Part shown: piece by piece, positions 1 through 13,465 of the stretch
How positions within the stretch are numbered: position 1 is the first letter of the stretch
How the letters are laid out: each line of letters begins with the position of its first letter
Assembly (NCBI GenBank): GCA_016704305.1
Contig: JADJAL010000008.1
Span: forward strand, 1 to 64,000
Origin: Haliea sp.
Lineage (GTDB): Bacteria; Pseudomonadota; Gammaproteobacteria; Pseudomonadales; Halieaceae
Direction of reading: 5' to 3'
Length of the DNA stretch: 64,000 nucleotides
Notes under the pieces: generated by a model
Told to the model about the DNA's origin: nothing
The model's database searches: none
Seen by the model: the letters and a program-made list of their open reading frames with translations, nothing else
Program-made: the position numbers and the translations under genes

Positions 1-206
<206 letters not shown>

Positions 207-214
207 ACGAAATC

Positions 215-257
215 GGGGTCAGAGCCCAATTTCCGAAGGAAATTGGGCTCTGACCCC
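215..257. repeat. REP-like perfect palindrome, 20-bp arms
   Basis: Arms 215-234 and 238-257 are exact reverse complements separated by only GAA. Each arm begins GGGGTCAGAGCCC read from its outer end. There is no T-run, and a second hairpin better placed as a transcript end follows at 271-300. The GGGGTC core recurs inside the RNase P RNA gene (12836-12892), so this looks like one member of a dispersed REP-like family. Such elements are usually spread by RAYT-type transposases, none of which is in this window. Confidence 0.75.
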
Positions 258-270
258 AAATGAAACACCG

Positions 271-300
271 AGCCGAACCGCTTGCATAAGCAGTTCGGCT
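271..300 (+). terminator. Stem-loop after tuf, weak terminator candidate
   Basis: AGCCGAAC (271-278) pairs with GTTCGGCT (293-300), and inner GCTT (280-283) pairs with AAGC (288-291) around a GCAT loop. The stem is strong, but what follows (TCGTCGTC) is not a U-run. It may end tuf transcription, or be a processing signal ahead of the tRNA at 323. The role is inferred from position. Confidence 0.4.
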
Positions 301-322
301 TCGTCGTCTCAGTGAGAGGTTT

Positions 323-398
<76 letters not shown>

Positions 399-455
399 TT
401 TATTGGCGGGGTGAGTGTCCGAAAGGGCGCTGTCTGATGCAACAAGGCTAATTTG

Positions 456-818
456 ATGAGTGTGGAAACAACGACGAGCAAGTTTGACACGATCAAGTGG
501 ATCGTCGTAATCGCCCTCGTGGCGGTGGCGGTGGTGGGCAACAGCTACTATAGCGACCAGTCACTGCTGTACAGGGTTTTAGGCATTCTCGTCCTGGCGG
601 GTGTTGCCGGCGCCATAGCATTGCAGACCGCTAAGGGCGCAGCATTCTGGGCGCTGGTGAAAGGCTCCCGTACGGAAATACGCAAGGTTGTCTGGCCCAC
701 GCGGCAGGAGACTGTGCAGACTACGATGATCGTTGTGGGTTTCGTGTTGCTGGTGGCGCTGTTGTTGTGGGGCCTGGACTCTCTTTTGGGTTGGCTGGTG
801 TCGCTTGCGATTGTTTAA
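456..818 (+). CDS. secE: Preprotein translocase subunit SecE
   Basis: A 120-residue inner-membrane protein that clamps SecY in the SecYEG export channel. Three hydrophobic spans are visible at about 14-30, 38-57 and 90-118, as in the three-span E. coli form. The conserved cytoplasmic amphipathic segment SRTEIRKVVWPTRQET (71-86) lies before the last span and is the family hallmark. ATG at 456 was chosen; a TTG directly before it (453) is in frame but adds nothing. nusG follows 22 bases downstream, the usual secE-nusG pair. Confidence 0.96.
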   Translation: MSVETTTSKFDTIKWIVVIALVAVAVVGNSYYSDQSLLYRVLGILVLAGVAGAIALQTAKGAAFWALVKGSRTEIRKVVWPTRQETVQTTMIVVGFVLLVALLLWGLDSLLGWLVSLAIV

Positions 819-840
819 CAAACGAAATAAGGGTTAGCCG

Positions 841-1373
841 ATGGCAATGCGTTGGTACGTCATTCACGCCTATTCCGGGTATGAAAAGAAGGTTGCCGCT
901 GCCCTGCGGGAGCGTATCGAACTGCATAAAATGCAGGATCGATTCGGCGAGGTGCTGGTACCTACGGAAGAAGTCGTGGAAATGCGCGGTGGCCAGAAGC
1001 GGCGCAGCGAGCGTAAGTTTTTTCCCGGCTATGTGCTGGTGCAGATGGAGTTGGGTGACGATACCTGGCACCTGGTCAAAGAAACCCCCGTGTACTGGGT
1101 TTTATTGGCGGCAAGGCCGATGCGCCTGCGCCCATAACGGACAAGGAAGCCGCAGCGATACTGCAACGCGTGGAAGAAGGCGTGGAAGCACCCCGGCCCA
1201 AGACGCTGTTCGAGCCCGGTGAGATGGTGCGTGTTGTTGACGGACCGTTCAATGACTTCAATGGCGTTGTCGAGAATGTCAATTACGAAAAGAGTCGCCT
1301 CAATGTGGCGGTACTGATTTTCGGGCGTTCCACGCCGGTGGAACTGGAATTCAGTCAGGTCGAAAAGGTCTGA
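841..1373 (+). CDS. nusG: Transcription antitermination factor NusG (frameshifted)
   Basis: NusG binds RNA polymerase, raises processivity and couples transcription to Rho or ribosomes. The N-terminal NGN domain (MRWYVIHAYSGYEKK onward, ending near DTWHLVKETP) is in one frame. The rest, with PRPKTLFEPGEMVRVVDGPF and the KOW domain, is in another. The break is in the C-run 1085-1089: one extra C restores the expected reading through GFIGG to the stop at 1371-1373, giving about 177 residues (E. coli has 181). Both halves are fully conserved and the gene is essential, so a sequence error is far likelier than gene loss. Confidence 0.93.
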
Positions 1374-1380
1374 CGAAAAA

Positions 1381-1455
1381 AACGGGGACAGACAGGGCGG
1401 AACGGGGACAGACGCATTTTTCACCTGGTGAAAAGGTGGTCCGTCCCCTCCGTCC
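1381..1455. repeat. REP-like hairpin with tandem AACGGGGACAGAC
   Basis: AACGGGGACAGAC occurs twice, at 1381 and 1401. The second copy starts a long hairpin: GGGGACAGAC (1404-1413) pairs with GTCCGTCCCC (1439-1448, one mismatch), and inside it TTTTCACC (1417-1424) pairs with GGTGAAAA (1427-1434). It fills much of the nusG-rplK gap (1374-1553). Its core differs from the GGGGTC elements at 215 and 12836, so it belongs to a second family. Mobility is inferred from its form. Confidence 0.6.
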
Positions 1456-1553
1456 CAACTGTCCTCAAATGTGAATGGCAGCGTCGCTGCCTTTGTGGGG
1501 AGCCCAAGTAGGCCAGCACGGCCCAAACGGCGCTTGTACCCGGGAGAATAGTT

Positions 1554-1988
1554 ATGGCTAAGAAAGTCCAAGCTTATATTAAGCTGCAGGTGAAGGCTGG
1601 CCAAGCCAACCCCAGTCCGCCGGTGGGTCCGGCGCTGGGTCAGCATGGCGTCAATATCATGGAGTTCTGCAAGCAGTTCAATGCCGAGACACAGGGCATG
1701 GAGCTCGGCTTGCCGATTCCGGTGATCATCACCGTGTACGCCGACCGCTCGTTTACGTTTATCAAGAAAACCCCGCCGGCATCGGTGTTGCTGATGAAGG
1801 TAGCCAATATCAAGAAGGGCTCCCCGAATCCCAACACCAACAAAGTTGGCAAGGTGAGTCGGGCACAATTGGAAGAGGTTGCCACGCAAAAATGGCCGGA
1901 CCTGACTGCGGCTGATATGGACGCGGCTGTGCGCACCATCGCCGGCAGTGCCCGTTCCGCAGGTATCGACGTAGAAGGGGTGATCTGA
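1554..1988 (+). CDS. rplK: 50S ribosomal protein L11
   Basis: A 144-residue protein of the ribosomal GTPase-associated stalk base, which binds 23S rRNA and helps factor-dependent GTP hydrolysis and the stringent response. The start MAKKVQAYIKLQVKAGQANP and the proline-rich PSPPVGPALGQHG loop (about 21-33) are typical. The C-terminal RNA-binding half runs to GSARSAGIDVEG. ATG 1554 follows a GGGAGAA ribosome-binding site. rplA starts one base after its stop, so the two are translationally coupled, as in other bacteria where L1 represses both. Confidence 0.98.
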   Translation: MAKKVQAYIKLQVKAGQANPSPPVGPALGQHGVNIMEFCKQFNAETQGMELGLPIPVIITVYADRSFTFIKKTPPASVLLMKVANIKKGSPNPNTNKVGKVSRAQLEEVATQKWPDLTAADMDAAVRTIAGSARSAGIDVEGVI

Positions 1989-1989
1989 C

Positions 1990-2685
1990 ATGGCCAAGGT
2001 ATCCAAACGCGTTCGCGCATTCAAAGCAAAGATTGATCCGCAGAAAGCCTATCCACTCGATGTTGCAGTTAATCTGCTAAAAGAGTGTGCCACTGCAAAA
2101 TTCAACGAAACGGTTGAGGTGGCAGTGAACCTGGGTATTGACGCCCGCAAATCCGACCAGGCCGTGCGCGGTGCAACCACCCTGCCGTTCGGTACCGGTT
2201 CCACGGTGCGTGTCGCCGTTTTCACCCAGGGCGATGCGGCAGAGAAAGCCAAAGCTGCCGGCGCCGATCTGGTGGGTATGGAAGACCTGGCAGAGCAGAT
2301 CAAGGGCGGCATGATGGACTTCGATGTCGTGATTGCCTCGCCCGACGCGATGCGCGTGGTAGGCCAGTTGGGCCAGGTACTGGGCCCTCGCGGCCTGATG
2401 CCTAACCCCAAGACCGGCACTGTGACACCTGATGTGGAAACCGCTGTAAAAAATGCCAAAGCGGGCCAGGTGCGCTACCGCACGGACAAGAACGGCATCA
2501 TTCACGGTGGTATCGGCAAGATTAACTTCGAGCTGGACGCCATCAAAGGCAACCTGGAGGCGTTACTGGCGGACCTGAGAAAGGCCAAGCCTGTGTCGGC
2601 AAAAGGTATTTACCTGAAAAAAATCAGCCTGAGCACCACGATGGGGCCTGGCATCACGATCGACCAGGGGTCGGTGGAAAATTGA
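1990..2685 (+). CDS. rplA: 50S ribosomal protein L1
   Basis: A 231-residue protein forming the mobile L1 stalk at the ribosomal E site; it is also the known translational repressor of the L11-L1 operon. Conserved blocks are visible, including LGPRGLMPNPKTGTVT and the C-terminal SLSTTMGPGI. Length is close to E. coli L1 (234). ATG 1990 lies one base after the rplK stop, with its ribosome-binding site inside the end of rplK. Confidence 0.98.
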   Translation: MAKVSKRVRAFKAKIDPQKAYPLDVAVNLLKECATAKFNETVEVAVNLGIDARKSDQAVRGATTLPFGTGSTVRVAVFTQGDAAEKAKAAGADLVGMEDLAEQIKGGMMDFDVVIASPDAMRVVGQLGQVLGPRGLMPNPKTGTVTPDVETAVKNAKAGQVRYRTDKNGIIHGGIGKINFELDAIKGNLEALLADLRKAKPVSAKGIYLKKISLSTTMGPGITIDQGSVEN

Positions 2686-3051
2686 TCAAATCGCCCTCAC
2701 GAGGGGCGGTTTCTCAAAAAAGCCTTCAGGGAAGAGGGTGTTGTAGGCCGGTAACGATTCCCAACAGGTCGTTCTGGTCCACTTTGAGGTCTTTGGATAA
2801 GGCGCCGGGCGTTAAGCCCAATTAGCTGAGAACTGAAGGCCATCAAAGACCGTAGGTGCCACTCCGACGCGGTCTGTCGGAGGCGGTTTAATTGCGGCGT
2901 GCTCCTCGGGGTGTGCCAAAGCCTACGCAGATGGTGAACGTGTTCACCACGCAAAGCGGTGTCGGTATAGGTTTGTCGACACTTAACTGTGTAGTCCGGA
3001 TGCAATACGCATGTTTGGCTGCACAAACTTAGCAATCCAGGAGTAACTCCA
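2686..3051 (+). promoter_or_regulatory. L10 leader: autoregulatory RNA before rplJ
   Basis: This 366-base gap holds a GC hairpin right after rplA (about 2693-2708) and then the L10-binding leader. The diagnostic strands AAAGACCGTAGGTG (2845-2858) and GCCTACGCAGATGGTGAAC (2921-2939) match the kink-turn/bulge arm bound by L10-(L12)4 in E. coli. When stalk protein is in excess, L10 binding blocks rplJ translation. The remainder down to the rplJ start is structured leader with no open reading frame of note. Confidence 0.85.
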
Positions 3052-3582
3052 GTGGCAATAGGACTCGAAGACAAGAAAGCGATCGTAGCTGAAGTCAATG
3101 AGACTGCCACCAGTGCACTGTCCCTGGTTATCGCCGACTCGCGCGGCGTAACTGTGGGCGGAATGACGGCCTTGCGCAAAAAGGCACGTGAAAACCAGGT
3201 GACCCTCCGTGTAGTGCGGAACACCCTGGCCAGACGTGCCCTGGTGGGAACCGATTATGAGTGCGTTAACGACTCATTGACCGGTCCCTCCCTGTTTGGA
3301 TTCTCGATGGAGGATCCGGGCGCAGCGGCTCGAATCTTCAAGGACTTCGCGAAAGAAAACGCGGCCTTTGAAGTGAAAGCACTGGCGGTAAGTGGCCAGT
3401 TGCTGGGTGCAGATCAGTTGGATGTCCTGGCTAAGTTGCCCACGCGTGATCAGGCACTCTCGATTTTGATGAGTGTGATGAAGGCGCCGGTAACGAAGCT
3501 GGTTCAGACGATGAACGAAGTACCTGGAAAACTGGTTCGCACGCTCGCAGCAGTACGCGATCAGAAAGAGGCAGCGGCGTAA
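3052..3582 (+). CDS. rplJ: 50S ribosomal protein L10
   Basis: A 176-residue protein that anchors L7/L12 dimers on the ribosome and represses its own operon through the leader just upstream. The start LEDKKAIVAEVNETA and the core LRVVRNTLARRAL are family typical. The start codon is GTG at 3052, placed by the AGGAG site at about 3039-3043 and by alignment with E. coli MALNLQDKQAIVAEV. The C-terminal helix that carries L12 ends in EAAA. rplL follows after 45 bases. Confidence 0.97.
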   Translation: MAIGLEDKKAIVAEVNETATSALSLVIADSRGVTVGGMTALRKKARENQVTLRVVRNTLARRALVGTDYECVNDSLTGPSLFGFSMEDPGAAARIFKDFAKENAAFEVKALAVSGQLLGADQLDVLAKLPTRDQALSILMSVMKAPVTKLVQTMNEVPGKLVRTLAAVRDQKEAAA

Positions 3583-3627
3583 GCCACTGTCGTGAATATC
3601 TAATCAGCTATATAGGAGATCTGAGTC

Positions 3628-4008
3628 ATGGCTCTGTCTAAAGACGATATATTGAATGCAATCGCTGAAATGAGCGTAATGGACATCGTGTCCCTCATCG
3701 AAGCAATGGAAGAAAAGTTTGGCGTAACTGCCGCTGCTGCTGTCGCTGCAGCGCCTGCTGCTGCCGCGGGTGACGCGGGCGCAGTTGCTGAAGAGCAGAC
3801 CGAGTTTAACGTGGTACTGACTTCTTCTGGTGAGAAGAAAGTCAACGTTATCAAGGTTGTTCGCGAAGTGACTTCACTCGGTCTGAAAGAAGCGAAAGCC
3901 CTGGTTGATGGCGCGCCTTCCCATATCAAGGAAGCCATACCCAAGGCGGAAGCGGAAGAGATCAAGAAGAAGCTTGAAGAAGCTGGCGGTACTGCTGAGG
4001 TCAAATAA
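3628..4008 (+). CDS. rplL: 50S ribosomal protein L7/L12
   Basis: A 126-residue acidic stalk protein that recruits and stimulates translational GTPases. Residues 1-35 form the dimerisation domain, about 36-56 an Ala-rich flexible hinge, and the remainder the globular domain with VNVIKVVREVTSLGLKEAK and a C-terminal GGTAEVK. It is slightly longer than E. coli (121) because of the hinge. A GGAG ribosome-binding site precedes ATG 3628. It is made in excess over L10 in other bacteria. Confidence 0.98.
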   Translation: MALSKDDILNAIAEMSVMDIVSLIEAMEEKFGVTAAAAVAAAPAAAAGDAGAVAEEQTEFNVVLTSSGEKKVNVIKVVREVTSLGLKEAKALVDGAPSHIKEAIPKAEAEEIKKKLEEAGGTAEVK

Positions 4009-4200
4009 GCTTGGCACTGGTCTGGCTTCGGCCGGATACGGACAAGGCTGGTGGGCGTGTTGCCTGCCGGCCTTTTCCCGCTTCACCAAAGAGGTTTTAT
4101 CGGGGTTGGTGCGCTTCGCGCAACCGCCTTATTTTAGCCCTGTAAGGGCTAGTTGATTGCTTTAACGGCGATTGAACGCTAAACACGCTGGGGAGTACTG
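4009..4200 (+). other. rplL-rpoB spacer with hairpins
   Basis: 192 bases between rplL and rpoB with no gene. A compact hairpin TAGCCCT-GTA-AGGGCTA lies at 4136-4152, and an upstream GC stem surrounds GCGCTTCGCGC near 4110-4120. Neither has a U-run. In E. coli this spacer carries an attenuator and an RNase III site that set the rplL:rpoB ratio; the same role here is an inference from position. Confidence 0.45.
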
Positions 4201-8274
<4,074 letters not shown>

Positions 8275-8356
8275 TAAACGTAAACATTGGACTTGGTGGC
8301 ATGCGCTGGATTTCCAGCGCAACGCCTGGACGTAAAAACCTCGCGGAGGAAACGCC

Positions 8357-11300
8357 TTGAAAGACTTACTTAATCTGTTGAAGTCCCAGGGACAAAATGA
8401 CGAGTTCGACTCAATTCGCATTGGTCTGGCATCACCGGAGCTGATTCGCTCCTGGTCGTTTGGCGAAGTGAAGAAGCCGGAGACCATCAACTACCGTACC
8501 TTCAAGCCGGAGCGCGACGGCCTGTTCTGCGCCAAGATCTTCGGCCCGGTCAAGGACTACGAGTGCTTGTGCGGCAAGTACAAGCGGCTCAAGCATCGCG
8601 GCGTCATCTGTGAAAAATGCGGCGTGGAAGTGGCACTGGCGAAGGTGCGTCGTGAACGCATGGGGCACATTGAGCTGGCCAGCCCGGTCGCGCACATCTG
8701 GTTCCTCAAGTCGTTGCCATCGCGTCTGGGCATGGTGCTGGACATGACGCTGCGCGATATCGAGCGCGTGCTGTATTTTGAAAGCTACGTCGTGACCGAC
8801 CCGGGCATGACCACGCTGGAACAAGGCCAGTTGCTGACTGACGAGCAGTACTACGAGGCGATGGAAGAGTTCGGCGACGAATTCTCCGCCAAGATGGGTG
8901 CCGAGGCGATTCAGGATCTGATGATCCAGCTCGACCTGCACCACGAAATCGCCAACCTGCGTGAAGAAATCCCGGTCACGAACTCCGAGACCAAGATCAA
9001 GAAGCTGTCCAAGCGCCTCAAGCTGATGGAAGCGTTTGCCAGCTCCGGCAACAAGCCCGAGTGGATGGTGTTGAGGGTGCTGCCCGTGTTGCCGCCGGAC
9101 CTGCGTCCGCTGGTGCCGCTGGACGGCGGTCGTTTCGCCACCTCCGACCTGAATGACCTGTATCGCCGGGTGATCAACCGCAACAACCGCCTGAAGCGTC
9201 TGCTCGAACTGAATGCGCCGGACATCATCGTGCGCAACGAAAAGCGCATGCTGCAGGAATCCGTGGATGCGCTGCTGGATAACGGCCGCCGTGGGCGCGC
9301 CATTACCGGCTCGAACAAGCGTCCGCTGAAATCGCTGGCCGACATGATCAAGGGCAAACAGGGTCGCTTCCGCCAGAACCTGTTGGGCAAGCGCGTGGAC
9401 TACTCCGGTCGTTCAGTGATCGTGGTAGGTCCGACACTCAGGCTGCACCAGTGTGGTCTGCCAAAGAAGATGGCGCTGGAGTTGTTCAAGCCGTTTATTT
9501 TCGGCAAGCTCGAGGCCCGCGGCCTGGCCACCACCATCAAAGCGGCGAAGAAAATGGTCGAGCGCGAGCCGCCGGAAGTGTGGGATATCCTCGCTGAAGT
9601 GATTCGCGAGCACCCCGTGCTGCTGAACCGCGCGCCCACCCTGCACCGATTGGGTATCCAGGCGTTCGAGCCTGTGTTGATCGAAGGCAAGGCCATCCAA
9701 CTGCATCCGCTGGTGTGTGCTGCCTACAACGCTGACTTTGACGGTGACCAGATGGCGGTACACGTCCCGCTGACCATCGAGGCGCAGCTGGAAGCGCGCG
9801 CGCTGATGATGTCTACCAACAACATCCTGTCTCCCGCCAGCGGCGAGCCTATCATCGTCCCTTCGCAGGACGTGGTACTCGGCCTGTACTACATGACGCG
9901 CGAACGCGTGAACGCCAAGGGCGAAGGCATGGCGTTTGCCAATGTCTCCGAGGTGCACCGCGCCTTCGTTAGCGGCCACGTACACCTGCAGGCGCGCGTC
10001 AAAGTGCGCATCCATGAGATAGAGAAAACCGACGAGGGCGAATCGAACGAACGCACGTTTGTCGCCGATACCACGGTTGGCCGTGCCCTGTTGTGGGAAA
10101 TCGTGCCCGCCGGCATCGCATTTTCAATGGTCAACCAGAACATGGCCAAGAAAGCCATTTCGCGGATCATCAACCAGTGCTACCGCATGGTTGGCCTGAA
10201 GGCCACGGTCATTTTCGCCGATAAGCTGATGTACACCGGCTACGAGTATTCAACCCGCTCCGGCGCATCCATCGGCGTGAACGATTTTGTGATCCCGCAC
10301 GAAAAAGCACGCCTGATTGCGCGCGCTGACGCCGAAGTGAAGGAGATCGAGAACCAGTATGCGCAGGGCCTCGTGACCCAGGGCGAGAAGTACAACAAGG
10401 TCATCGACATCTGGTCGCGCGCCAACGACCTGGTCTCCAAGTCGATGATGGAAGGTCTGTCTACCGAGCCGGTGATCAATCGCGAAGGCAAGGAGGAGCA
10501 GCAGGCCTCGTTCAACTCCGTCTACATCTACGCCGATTCAGGCGCACGGGGTTCGCCGGCACAGATTCGCCAGCTGGCGGGTATGCGCGGCCTGATGGCC
10601 AAACCGGACGGCTCTATCATCGAGACGCCGATCACCGCGAACTTCCGCGAAGGTTTGAACGTACTGCAGTACTTCATCTCCACGCACGGTGCGCGTAAAG
10701 GTCTGGCGGATACCGCACTGAAAACCGCGAACTCCGGTTACCTGACACGTCGCCTCGTCGACGTGGCGCAGGACCTGGTGGTGACCGAAGAGGATTGCGG
10801 CACCGACTACGGCCTGCTGATGACGCCGGTTATCGACGGTGGCGACATTATCGAATCGCTGGGCGATCGCGTGCTGGGTCGATTGGTGGTCAAGGACGTT
10901 ATCAAACCGGGTACCGAAGACGAGATCGCGATTACCGCCGGCACCATGCTGGACGAGTTGTGGATCAAGCGCCTGGAAGAGATGGGCATCGACGAGATTG
11001 AAGTGCGCTCGCCCATCACCTGTGAAACCCGCTACGGTATCTGTTCCGCCTGTTATGGACGCGACCTGGCGCGCGGTCACCGCATCAACATGGGTGAAGC
11101 GGTCGGCGTGGTCGCCGCCCAGTCTATCGGCGAGCCTGGCACGCAGTTGACCATGCGTACCTTCCACATCGGCGGTGCGGCCTCCAGGGCGACGGCGCAG
11201 GACAATATCGAAGTGATGAACGACGGTATCGTGCGCCTGCACAACCTGAAGACGGTGGAGCGTATCGATGGCGACCTGGTGGCTGTCAGCCGTTCCGGCG

Positions 11301-12573
11301 AACTGTCGGTGCTCGATATTCGCGGCCGCGAACGCGAGCGCTACAAGCTGCCCTACGGCGCCATTTTGAAGGTGAAGGACAACGACAAGGTCACCAAGGG
11401 CTCGGTCGTTGCCAACTGGGATCCCCATACGCACCCGATCATCACCGAGGTGGCAGGTACCGCGAAGTTCAGCGGTATGGAAGATGGCATTACCATCAAG
11501 CGCCAGACGGACGACCTGACGGGCCTGTCCAGCATCTCCGTAATGGATGCCGGTGAACGTCCCGCCGCGGGGAAAGATATCCGTCCGGCAGTCAGCCTGG
11601 TGGATGACAAGGGCAAGGAACTGTGCCTGGTGAACACCACGGTGCCGGCGCATTACTTCCTGCCGCCGGGTGCGCAGGTGAGCCTGGTGAACGGCGCCAA
11701 GATCAATACTGGTGACATCATCGCCCGCATCCCGCAGGAAGGATCCAAAACCCGGGATATCACGGGTGGTCTGCCCCGCGTTGCCGACCTGTTTGAAGCG
11801 CGCAAGCCGAAGGAGCCCGCCATTCTGGCGGAGATCTCCGGTACCGTCAGTTTCGGTAAGGAAACCAAGGGCAAGCGCCGCCTGATTATCACGCCAACCG
11901 ATAACGTGACGATGCCCGATGGCTCCGATCACTACGAGGCGCTGATTCCCAAGTGGCGTCACATGTCCGTCTTTGAAGGTGAGCATGTCGAGAAAGGCGA
12001 GGTTGTGTCGGAAGGCTCGCCCAGCCCGCACGATATTTTGCGCCTGAAAGGCATCAAGGAACTGGCGAAGTACATCGTGAACGAGATCCAGGAGGTCTAT
12101 CGCCTGCAGGGTGTGAAGATCAACGACAAGCACATCGAGGTGATCGTGCGCCAGATGCTGCGCAAGGTGGTCGTGACGTCGTCCGGCGATTCCAACCTGA
12201 TCAAGGGCGAGCAGGTGGAGTTCACAACGCTGCTGGAGGAGAACGAGCGTCTGAGGGCTGCCAATCTGGTGGAAGCCACCGGCGAGCGCGAGCTGCTCGG
12301 GATTACCAAGGCCTCATTGGCGACGGAAAGCTTTATCTCCGCGGCCTCCTTCCAGGAGACTACCCGCGTGCTGACGGAAGCGGCGGTCACGGGCAAGCGC
12401 GATTATCTGCGCGGCCTGAAAGAGAACGTCGTGGTGGGCCGCCTGATCCCGGCAGGTACCGGACTTGCGTATCACGCGGGCGCAAGCGCGTGCGCGACAG
12501 CCAGAATGCGGTCACTGTGTCGGCACAGGAGATCGAAGCGGCGCTGACCGAAGCGTTGCAGGCTGACCACTAG
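8357..12573 (+). CDS. rpoC: RNA polymerase beta' subunit (frameshift near the end)
   Basis: The catalytic partner of RpoB. An N-terminal zinc site with CLCGKYK and CEKCG lies near residues 70-90, the active-site NADFDGDQMAVH near 458-470, and the second zinc cluster CETRYGICSACYG near 890. The start is TTG at 8357 after GCGGAGGAA (E. coli uses GTG). The last residues fall out of frame at the G-run 12478-12480: adding one G gives GRKRVRDSQNAVTVSAQE and a normal stop at 12571-12573, total about 1405 residues (E. coli 1407). This is most likely a sequence error. Confidence 0.97.
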
Positions 12574-12613
12574 CGGTCGACCGTCGATATACTGCCGGGT
12601 AGCGGCAGGCCTT

Positions 12614-12650
12614 AAAGGGGCGAGGGTGAGAACCTTCGCCCCTTTTTATT
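12614..12650 (+). terminator. Rho-independent terminator of the rpoBC transcript
   Basis: GGGGCGAGG (12617-12625) pairs, with one bulge, with CCTTCGCCCC, followed by TTTTTATT. It sits 40 bases after the corrected rpoC stop and is the classic end of the rpl-rpo transcription unit. Confidence 0.88.
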
Positions 12651-12702
12651 GCCCCGTTTTTATTGCTTGCCGCCGGCTGCCGCAGCGCGTAGTCTTGCCG
12701 CC

Positions 12703-13095
12703 GAGTCGGTCAGGCGATCGCTCTTTGATCGTGTTTACACGGTTGGGGGGAGGAAAGTCCGGGCTCCACAGGGCAGAGTGCCAGGTAACGCCTGGGGGGC
12801 GAGAGCCTACGGAAAGTGCAACAGAAAGCATACCGCCTGAAAAAGGGGTCAAACCCCTTTTGAATGAAAAGGGGTCTGACCCCTTCTTCAGGGTAAGGTT
12901 GAAATGGTGCGGTAAGAGCGCACCGCGCGGCTGGTAACAGGCGTGGCGATGGAAAACCCCACTCGGAGCAAGACCAAATAGGAATCCATCAGCTGCGGCC
13001 CGCAGTGGATTCGGGTAGGTCGCTACAGGCAGGTGGTGACACCTGTCGCAGATGAATGATCGTCCACGACAGAACCCGGCTTATCGACCGACTTT
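12703..13095 (+). ncRNA. rnpB: RNase P RNA (class A), with an insert in one arm
   Basis: The catalytic RNA that matures tRNA 5' ends. The conserved core is clear: GGAGGAAAGTCCGGGCTCC near 12752, GGTAAGAGCGCACCGCG near 12911 and ACAGAACCCGGCTTAT before the 3' end. The closing P1 helix pairs AGTCGGTC (12704-12711) with GACCGACT (13086-13093), which sets the ends. At about 393 nt it is somewhat longer than E. coli (377) because of the palindromic insert at 12836-12892. It lies directly upstream of the mraZ cluster; the ends are accurate to a few bases. Confidence 0.95.
12836..12892 (+). repeat. REP-like palindrome inside rnpB, P12 position
   Basis: CCTGAA (12836-12841) pairs with TTCAGG (12887-12892) and encloses two arms of about 22 bases that are reverse complements with two mismatches. 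Each arm itself contains a GGGGTC...ACCCC inner palindrome. The position, between the ACCGCC strand and the AAGGTTGAAATGGTGCGG strand, corresponds to helix P12 of class A RNase P RNA. It shares its GGGGTC core with the element at 215-257. The core helices of the RNA are intact, so the gene should still work. Confidence 0.75.
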
Positions 13096-13107
13096 TCTAC
13101 TCAAAAC

Positions 13108-13145
13108 CGCCCGCACGCTCTTTCAGGGGTGCGGGCGTTTCATTT
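13108..13145 (+). terminator. Terminator of rnpB
   Basis: CGCCCGCAC (13108-13116) pairs perfectly with GTGCGGGCG (13129-13137), followed by TTTCATTT. It starts 12 bases after the rnpB 3' end and fits a factor-independent terminator. Confidence 0.85.
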
Positions 13146-13426
13146 CTAGCCGATCACATGCCGCCGATCTCGAGGCTTAAGACAGTGCCATTCCCGTCTG
13201 ATACCTGTTATTTCCAGCGCTAGCGCCACGCTTATAATATTAATCGCTATAAATTTTACTTTTTAGAACTTCATAAGCTTCAAGTTAAAGTAAATCCTTA
13301 GATAGTGAATTTATCGAGCTGTTTTAAAGGATGATTCTGTACAGCCTTATCTGAAACTATTGCGCCAGTACTCGCCAAAGTCGCGCTAATTAACTGAAAT
13401 CACAACGTTTTTTCGGGCTCGCTCCC
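13146..13426. other. AT-rich gene-free spacer before the dcw promoter
   Basis: About 280 bases with no plausible gene. From about 13230 to 13400 it is clearly AT-rich against the GC-rich surroundings. An imperfect hairpin is visible: TTTACTTT (13255-13262) with AAAGTAAA (13287-13294) and inner AACTT/AAGTT. It could be an UP-element region, an alternative promoter (TATAAT-like boxes near 13232) or an undetected small RNA. No function is shown by the sequence alone. Confidence 0.4.
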
Positions 13427-13456
13427 TTGACACCCTCTCAATTGCAGACCTATAGT
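13427..13456 (+). promoter_or_regulatory. Sigma70 promoter of the dcw cluster (Pmra)
   Basis: A perfect -35 TTGACA (13427-13432) and a -10 TATAGT (13451-13456) are separated by 18 bases. Transcription should start near 13463, at the edge of the MraZ repeats, and run through mraZ and the division genes. The position matches E. coli Pmra, the main dcw promoter. Confidence 0.8.
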
Positions 13457-13465
13457 GTCGAAAAG

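Noticed and set aside
841..1137. NusG as a genuine truncated NGN-only protein
   Set aside because: The KOW half is fully conserved directly downstream and only one base is missing in a C-run; an intact gene is far more likely.
10538..12133. A 531-residue open frame antisense to rpoC
   Set aside because: Same reason: composition-driven shadow of an essential gene, no domain or ribosome-binding site.
12470..12573. Programmed frameshifting at the rpoC end
   Set aside because: No slippery heptamer or following pseudoknot was seen, and similar breaks occur in many unrelated genes here.
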